Shown one piece after another: positions 26,183-29,821 of a stretch of 29,821 bases of DNA; position 1 is the stretch's first letter; the number at the start of each line of letters is the position of its first letter. The position numbers and the translations under genes were made by a program. The DNA comes from JBOFCS01 sp051646185 (GTDB lineage: Bacteria > Actinomycetota > Actinomycetes > Mycobacteriales > Mycobacteriaceae). The notes beneath the pieces were generated by a model, which was given only the letters and a program-made list of their open reading frames with translations, ran no database searches and was not told where the DNA came from. The stretch is from NCBI GenBank assembly GCA_051646185.1, contig JBOFCS010000215.1, positions 1 to 29,821 of the forward strand. The letters are read 5' to 3'.

Positions 26183-28957
26183 ATGAGCGCTTCGACTGAA
26201 TTGCAAAAGTTTAGTAGCGCACTTAGCTTTGTTCTTGATGACTTCCAGCTTCGAGCTTGCGCTGCATTGGAAGACGGTCATGGGGTTCTGGTATGCGCCC
26301 CAACCGGGGCCGGAAAAACGGTTGTAGGTGAATTTGCGGTACATTTAGCGATTTCCTCAGGGCATAAATGTTTCTATACCACTCCAATCAAAGCTCTCAG
26401 TAATCAAAAATACGCTGAACTCACACAGCGCTATGGAAAATCTCAGGTTGGGCTACTCACTGGAGACTCATCAATAAATTCTGATGCGCCCATTGTTGTT
26501 ATGACCACTGAAGTATTGCGCAACATGTTGTATGCAACATCTGATGCTTTGCAAGGACTTTCCCATGTAGTAATGGATGAAGTTCATTTTCTTGCCGATA
26601 GATTCCGGGGTGCGGTCTGGGAAGAAGTTATCTTACATTTAGATCCAGAAGTACGTCTTGTCAGTTTATCAGCCACGGTAAGCAATGCAGAAGAGTTTGG
26701 TGCCTGGATGGAAACTGTTCGGGGTAATACAACTGTAATTGTTGATGAAACTCGGCCCATCCCACTGTGGCAGCACATTTTGGTCGGCCGTAGATTATTT
26801 GATCTCTTTGATAAATCTAGTAGCAATCCCACATCGGGTTCTTCAAAAATAGTTGTTGATAGCGAACTCACCCGGTATGTAAAACACCGACTCACTGCGG
26901 ATCGAATGAATTCATGGCAGTCGCAAAAGTCTTCTCGGTCTTCATATTCCACTAGTAGGCGCCGGGAATCAGTGGGTGGCCGCCCAGTAGCTCGTCCGTT
27001 ATCTCGACCCGAAGTAATTGCAAAACTTGATGACGAAGGACTGCTGCCGGCAATTACTTTTATATTTTCCCGAGCTGGTTGTGATGCAGCAATTGCCCAA
27101 TGTTTAAGGTCACCATTGCGGCTAACCACAGCTGAACAAACACAAAAAATTCGGCAGATTGTAGATCGGCATATTGCCGATCTACCGCCTAATGACCTTG
27201 ATGTACTAGGATATTGGGAGTGGCGCGAAGGTTTGGAACGTGGTTTGGCCGCACATCATGCGGGAATGCTCCCGGTATTTCGGCATGCCGTTGAGGAATT
27301 ATTTCTTGAAGGATTAGTACGAGCAGTTTTTGCTACCGAAACCCTGGCGCTGGGTATCAATATGCCAGCCAGGACAGTGGTTTTAGAGCGCTTGGTTAAA
27401 TTTAACGGCGAAACCCATGCTGAACTTACCGCCGGCGAGTACACCCAGCTCACCGGACGGGCAGGTCGACGTGGCATAGACGTTGAAGGACATGCGGTAG
27501 TCTTGTGGCAACCTGGAGTCGAGCCGAGCGAAGTGGCCGGATTGGCTTCTACCCGTACTTTTCCGCTAAAAAGCTCCTTCATGCCCTCCTACAATATGAC
27601 AATAAATCTGGTTAACAGAATGGGCATAAAAGAAGCAAGGTCACTCCTTGACCGTTCGTTTGCTCAGTTTCAAGCCGATAAGTCAGTGGTTGGCCTATCG
27701 CGTCGGATCGTGAAAGCACAGACCGCAGCAGATGACCTCTTAAAAAGACTTGGCGGCTCCGATAGTCCTTTTTTTGAATATATTTCACTGCGCGAGCGGA
27801 TAAAATCTGTTGAGCAAGAACTAGAACGGAAAAAGCGCAGCAACCGACGTGACCAGATAACAACAGGATTAGCTACCCTGAAGAGGGGAGATGTAGTTGC
27901 TATCACCTACGGTAGACGAGCCGGGCTTGCCGTGATTGTTGAACCAGATAGTGATCCTCAAAATCCGCGCCCGGTGATTGTTACTATCAACGCTTGGTCT
28001 GGTCGAGTGTCGGCGAGTGACTTCTTCGGCCCAGCAGATCCCCTTGGCTCCATACGGTTACCACGTCACAACGAGTATCGAAAAGCATTAGTACGTAAAG
28101 ATATTGCTGCATCATTGCGAAATAGCGGAATCCCCTTACCGGGACGTCGGCAACAAGGGAAACGCACGTCAAAAAATCCTACTGCTGATGAGCGGGAGTT
28201 GGAAACCCTGCGTCGATCTTTACGTGCTCATCCAAGTCATAAAGATCCAGCCAAGGAGCACCTTAATAAGCTTGCGGATCGTTATCTTGCGCTTAATCAT
28301 GAAAATAACCTTGCGCAGTTAAAAATTTCAGCTGCGACTAATTCCTTGGCAAGGACCTTTGACCGAATAGTGTCGCTACTGCATGAACGTGGTTACCTTG
28401 AGTGGAAAGCCGCACGTTCGGGCTATCGTGTCACTACAGATGGTTCTGCGCTTGCCCGTATCTACTGTGAAAGTGATCTGCTGGTTTCCGAATGCTTACG
28501 CCAAGAAGCGTGGGTTGGTTTGTCTCCTGCTGAATTAGCGGCAGTAGTGTCCTGTGCCGTATTTGAAACTCGTGGTGATAGTGATGGTGCACCTTTGCTT
28601 TCGGCATTAAGTCCAACTCGGGCGATCAGCGAGGCATTAACCCGCACCCAACGCCTGTGGGAAGATCTCAGAAACAGTGAAATTCACCATAAGATTGCGC
28701 CTTCACGCGAACCTGACTATGGATTTGTTCGAGCAATGTACAAATGGGCAAGTAAATCCGAGTTGTCAACAGCGCTAGTAGCTGCGGGCCAAAACGGGCA
28801 GCCACTACCAGCGGGCGATTTTGTTCGATGGTGCCGTCAAGTTATTGATTTACTTGACCAAGTCCAAAATGCAGCACCCGATGTCGCTCTGCGACGAACT
28901 GCATTAAAGGCTATCGCCGAGGTTCGCCGCGGAGTTGTAGCCGTAGAAATCACCTAA
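26183..28957 (+). CDS. helY: HelY-type Ski2/Mtr4-like superfamily 2 helicase
   Basis: 924 residues. The first RecA domain has the Q-like DDFQLRACAALEDG, Walker A APTGAGKT (39-46), TTPIKALSNQK, the DEVH box (132-135) and SAT (163-165). The second domain has ITFIFSRAGCDAAI, HHAGMLPVFR, FATETLALGINMPARTV and QLTGRAGRRGID (motif VI arginines). The C-terminal part (about 760-924) resembles the DSHCT domain of Ski2/Mtr4 RNA helicases. The protein is expected to unwind RNA or RNA-DNA structures with ATP. The orthologue in Mycobacterium (helY) also follows tatC. The ATG is 16 bases after tatC, so the two are probably co-transcribed. Confidence 0.95.
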   Translation: MSASTELQKFSSALSFVLDDFQLRACAALEDGHGVLVCAPTGAGKTVVGEFAVHLAISSGHKCFYTTPIKALSNQKYAELTQRYGKSQVGLLTGDSSINSDAPIVVMTTEVLRNMLYATSDALQGLSHVVMDEVHFLADRFRGAVWEEVILHLDPEVRLVSLSATVSNAEEFGAWMETVRGNTTVIVDETRPIPLWQHILVGRRLFDLFDKSSSNPTSGSSKIVVDSELTRYVKHRLTADRMNSWQSQKSSRSSYSTSRRRESVGGRPVARPLSRPEVIAKLDDEGLLPAITFIFSRAGCDAAIAQCLRSPLRLTTAEQTQKIRQIVDRHIADLPPNDLDVLGYWEWREGLERGLAAHHAGMLPVFRHAVEELFLEGLVRAVFATETLALGINMPARTVVLERLVKFNGETHAELTAGEYTQLTGRAGRRGIDVEGHAVVLWQPGVEPSEVAGLASTRTFPLKSSFMPSYNMTINLVNRMGIKEARSLLDRSFAQFQADKSVVGLSRRIVKAQTAADDLLKRLGGSDSPFFEYISLRERIKSVEQELERKKRSNRRDQITTGLATLKRGDVVAITYGRRAGLAVIVEPDSDPQNPRPVIVTINAWSGRVSASDFFGPADPLGSIRLPRHNEYRKALVRKDIAASLRNSGIPLPGRRQQGKRTSKNPTADERELETLRRSLRAHPSHKDPAKEHLNKLADRYLALNHENNLAQLKISAATNSLARTFDRIVSLLHERGYLEWKAARSGYRVTTDGSALARIYCESDLLVSECLRQEAWVGLSPAELAAVVSCAVFETRGDSDGAPLLSALSPTRAISEALTRTQRLWEDLRNSEIHHKIAPSREPDYGFVRAMYKWASKSELSTALVAAGQNGQPLPAGDFVRWCRQVIDLLDQVQNAAPDVALRRTALKAIAEVRRGVVAVEIT

Positions 28958-29095
28958 GTCTGGACAAACAAGCTATTCTTAGCTACGGAACAGGGGAGAG
29001 CACCTATGCGGAAATAGGCAGCCGTAGTTCTCAGAACCGTCTACGACCAGTACTGTTTAGTGCAGCAGTGATTGCAGCAGACTAGTGGAGGAAAG

Positions 29096-29788
29096 ATGAG
29101 CGGACCTTACGGACCACAGGACCCTAACCAACAATGGGGTCAACAACCAGGCCAGGGGCAACCTGGACAAGCAAATCAGCCTCAGTGGGGACAGCAACCA
29201 CATCAAGGTCAGCCGTGGGGTCAGCAACCTCCTCAGGTCCAGCCCACCCAACAATGGCCCAGCAACCCGCAAGCTGTCCAACCTGATGCGTATAGCCAAC
29301 CAGCAACTTCGCAATATCCTGCGTATGGTCAGCAAAATACGCCTACACAACAAAATCAGTACGGACAACCACAATACGGGCAGCCACAATTTGGGCATCC
29401 TCAGCAAGGACAATCAGCTGGCAACCAATACGGTGCCAATCCTTTTGTACAATCACGTAAATCCGGTGGCTCCCAAAAAGGATTGTTAATTGGCCTAGTC
29501 AGTGGGGGTGTAGCGCTACTAGCGATCCTGCTGTTCACCGCATTTGTTGCACCAGGGTTTGCTCTTTCCAAAAAGCTCAGTCAGGACGCAGCTGAGTCTG
29601 GGGTACAAACAGTACTCACCGATTCCTATGGTGCAAAAGATGTTTCTGACGTTAAGTGCCCTTCCGATATCAAAGTCGAAAGCGGCAGTTCGTTTACCTG
29701 TGAGGTCAGCGTAGAAGGAACCAAACGCGAAGTGTCTGTGACGTTCACTGACAACAAAGGAACCTTTGAAGTTGGTCGACCGAACTAA
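29096..29788 (+). CDS. DUF4333 membrane protein with Gln/Pro/Gly-rich N-terminal half (Rv2091c type)
   Basis: 230 residues. The first 120 are low-complexity, built of loose repeats such as WGQQP and QYGQPQ, and probably disordered in the cytoplasm. One membrane helix follows (about 129-151). The outer C-terminal domain (about 155-230) fits DUF4333: SVQTVL-like helix, then VSDVKCPSDIKVESGSSFTCEV with two Cys (188 and 202) likely to form a disulphide, and a final FEVGRPN. The function is unknown. The domain is frequent in Mycobacteriales, and the gene follows helY there too, which is the main taxonomic hint in this window. GGAGG four to five nt before ATG 29096 sets the start; a TTG at 29072 is less likely. 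The 138 bases before it hold no clear gene; TATTCT (28972-28977) is a weak promoter candidate. The 33 bases after it show nothing. Confidence 0.85.
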   Translation: MSGPYGPQDPNQQWGQQPGQGQPGQANQPQWGQQPHQGQPWGQQPPQVQPTQQWPSNPQAVQPDAYSQPATSQYPAYGQQNTPTQQNQYGQPQYGQPQFGHPQQGQSAGNQYGANPFVQSRKSGGSQKGLLIGLVSGGVALLAILLFTAFVAPGFALSKKLSQDAAESGVQTVLTDSYGAKDVSDVKCPSDIKVESGSSFTCEVSVEGTKREVSVTFTDNKGTFEVGRPN

Positions 29789-29821
29789 GGTTCTAGCTAA
29801 GTCGGCGATAGGATCCCTAGA

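Noticed and set aside
26584..27129. 181-codon frame opposite helY
   Set aside because: Antisense to conserved helicase motifs; no recognisable product.
29057..29413. 118-codon frame opposite the DUF4333 gene
   Set aside because: A Leu/Arg-rich shadow of the Gln/Pro/Gly repeats on the plus strand; no family resemblance or ribosome site.
1..29821. Integrases, insertion sequences, tRNAs or CRISPR arrays marking an island around the Wadjet genes
   Set aside because: None could be recognised on either strand.

Overview
The window comes from the chromosome of an actinobacterium, most probably a member of Mycobacteriales (the mycobacteria/corynebacteria order). It carries the complete Pup-proteasome system (mpa, dop, pup, prcB, prcA, pafA, pafB, pafC) in the order known from Mycobacterium. 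The flanking genes also match that order: PAC2-family gene, metH, hisE-hisG, RecB-like nuclease and trmI on the left, and tatA-tatC, a HelY-type helicase and a DUF4333 membrane protein on the right. The base composition looks moderate (A+T-rich codons are common everywhere), which is low for this order. A genus cannot be named from the sequence.

Layout. Positions 1-6614 (minus strand) hold three overlapping genes of a type II Wadjet (JetABCD) plasmid-defence SMC system: jetA, jetB and most of jetC. The end of jetC and the expected jetD lie beyond the left edge. Positions 6693-7586 (minus) encode a PAC2-family protein, divergent from metH (7654-11268). A HAD phosphatase, hisE and hisG follow on the plus strand. 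A RecB-like Fe-S nuclease gene (minus) converges on hisG, and the two stop codons overlap. From 14184 to the right edge all genes are on the plus strand: trmI, mpa, dop, a CitE-like lyase gene, pup, prcB, prcA, pafA, pafB, pafC, tatA, tatC, helY and the DUF4333 protein. No gap between genes exceeds about 150 bases. I see no tRNA, rRNA, CRISPR array or insertion sequence.

How the genes work together. Dop deamidates the C-terminal Gln of Pup (and removes Pup), PafA ligates Pup to lysines, Mpa unfolds pupylated proteins and docks through its C-terminal GQYL, and PrcA/PrcB degrade them. PafB/PafC are WYL-domain DNA-damage regulators. TatA and TatC form the twin-arginine export pathway.

Most notable points. 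(1) tatA carries an in-frame TGA exactly where the invariant Gly of the FGSKKLP hinge should be, in an otherwise fully conserved gene, and the TGA completes a perfect 16-bp palindrome. (2) A CitE-like gene sits between dop and pup and lacks a usual family motif. (3) Several genes have a TANNNT box 6-8 nt before the start codon, which points to leaderless transcription and decides several starts. (4) A Wadjet operon lies directly beside the proteasome neighbourhood.
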